From CALGSZ01 sp042408955 (GTDB lineage Bacteria > Chloroflexota > Chloroflexia > Thermomicrobiales > UBA6265): 6,072 nt of DNA. Location: NCBI GenBank assembly GCA_042408955.1, contig JBHOQQ010000012.1, positions 1-6,072 of the forward strand. The letters run 5' to 3'. Positions 6,019 through 6,072 of the stretch are shown one piece after another. The notes under the pieces are model-generated. The model saw nothing but the letters and a program-made list of their open reading frames with translations. It did no database searches and was not told the DNA's origin. How positions within the stretch are numbered: the stretch's first letter is position 1; each line of letters starts with the position of its first letter. Made by a program: the position numbers and the translations under genes.

Positions 6019-6041
6019 GGTGAACGCTCCGTTCGTTCACC
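6019..6041. promoter_or_regulatory. Operator-like inverted repeat (TetR-type spacing) at the right end
   Basis: GGTGAACG (6019-6026) and CGTTCACC (6034-6041) are perfect 8-base inverse copies around 7 bases. A nested dyad, GAACG-CTC-CGTTC (6022-6034), shares the left arm. TGAACG...CGTTCA half-sites are common in TetR/AcrR-family operators. No coding sequence is near enough in the window to name the controlled gene; it would lie beyond base 6072. The site could equally be an RNA hairpin. Confidence 0.4.
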
Positions 6042-6072
6042 AATCGATGAGGGCATACACGGCGCAAGCGTG

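Larger units (their letters stand above)
5514..6072. other. Gene-free region of about 560 bases; structured, GC-rich, no convincing coding
   Basis: Several reading frames stay open here on both strands (up to about 148 codons, for example minus 6056-5610 and plus 5531-5932). Their products are Pro/Arg/Ser-rich, overlap each other, lack ribosome sites and resemble no family I know, so I treat them as chance frames in GC-rich DNA. What is present: a possible terminator at the left end, a 12-bp palindrome (5665-5676), a GC hairpin (5780-5794), a G-quadruplex motif (5990-6010), an operator-like inverted repeat (6019-6041) and an 11-base direct repeat near both ends. The right end probably leads into the control region of a gene beyond base 6072. 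Confidence 0.6.

Noticed and set aside
5536..6045. Transposon or MITE bounded by the 11-base direct repeat
   Set aside because: The sequences just inside the two copies are not inverted repeats of each other and no transposase fragment is present, so a classical element is not supported.
5610..6056. Minus-strand open frame of 148 codons at the right end, with other frames of 72-133 codons overlapping it
   Set aside because: The products are Pro/Arg/Ser-rich with no recognisable fold, the frames overlap on both strands, and none has a ribosome site. Long chance frames are expected at this GC content.
1..6072. CRISPR array, rRNA, tRNA, riboswitch, phage or defence gene
   Set aside because: I looked on both strands and saw no regularly spaced repeats, no RNA gene landmarks and no protein of such a type.

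Overview
This is a GC-rich (a little over 60% by eye) bacterial chromosomal window with five complete protein genes, one gene cut by the left edge, and a gene-free right end of about 560 bases. Protein character suggests a Chloroflexota bacterium, probably near the Thermomicrobia (Sphaerobacter/Nitrolancea type). The reasons are the single-polypeptide AccD-AccA carboxyltransferase, the particular branch of delta-1-pyrroline-5-carboxylate dehydrogenase, and a small NHLP/Os1348-like protein. The taxonomic call is inference from protein style, since no marker gene is present.

Layout, left to right. (1) On the minus strand lies a two-gene unit: a fused acetyl-CoA carboxylase carboxyltransferase (accDA, 228-2063), followed 18 bases later by a cytidylate-kinase-like gene that leaves the window at base 1. 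(2) Divergent from accDA is a 94-residue helical protein (2210-2494, plus) of the NHLP/Nif11-like type. (3) Convergent with it is upp, uracil phosphoribosyltransferase (2550-3230, minus). (4) Divergent from upp, on the plus strand, are a one-domain VOC (glyoxalase-fold) protein (3427-3813) and, 86 bases downstream, an aldehyde dehydrogenase of the L-glutamate-semialdehyde (P5C) dehydrogenase type (3900-5513). (5) From 5514 to 6072 I see no convincing gene. This stretch holds a possible terminator, GC-rich palindromes, a canonical G-quadruplex motif, an operator-like inverted repeat at the extreme right, and an 11-base direct repeat near its two ends.

The genes are mostly housekeeping: malonyl-CoA formation for fatty-acid synthesis (accDA), a nucleoside-monophosphate-kinase-like protein beside it, uracil salvage (upp), and the last step of proline/arginine catabolism to glutamate (P5CDH). 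The accB/accC partners of accDA and the proline dehydrogenase partner of P5CDH are not in the window. I found no CRISPR array, transposase, integrase, tRNA or rRNA, and no strong case for a new multi-gene system. The parts most worth a second look are the small NHLP-like protein and the structured, gene-free right end.
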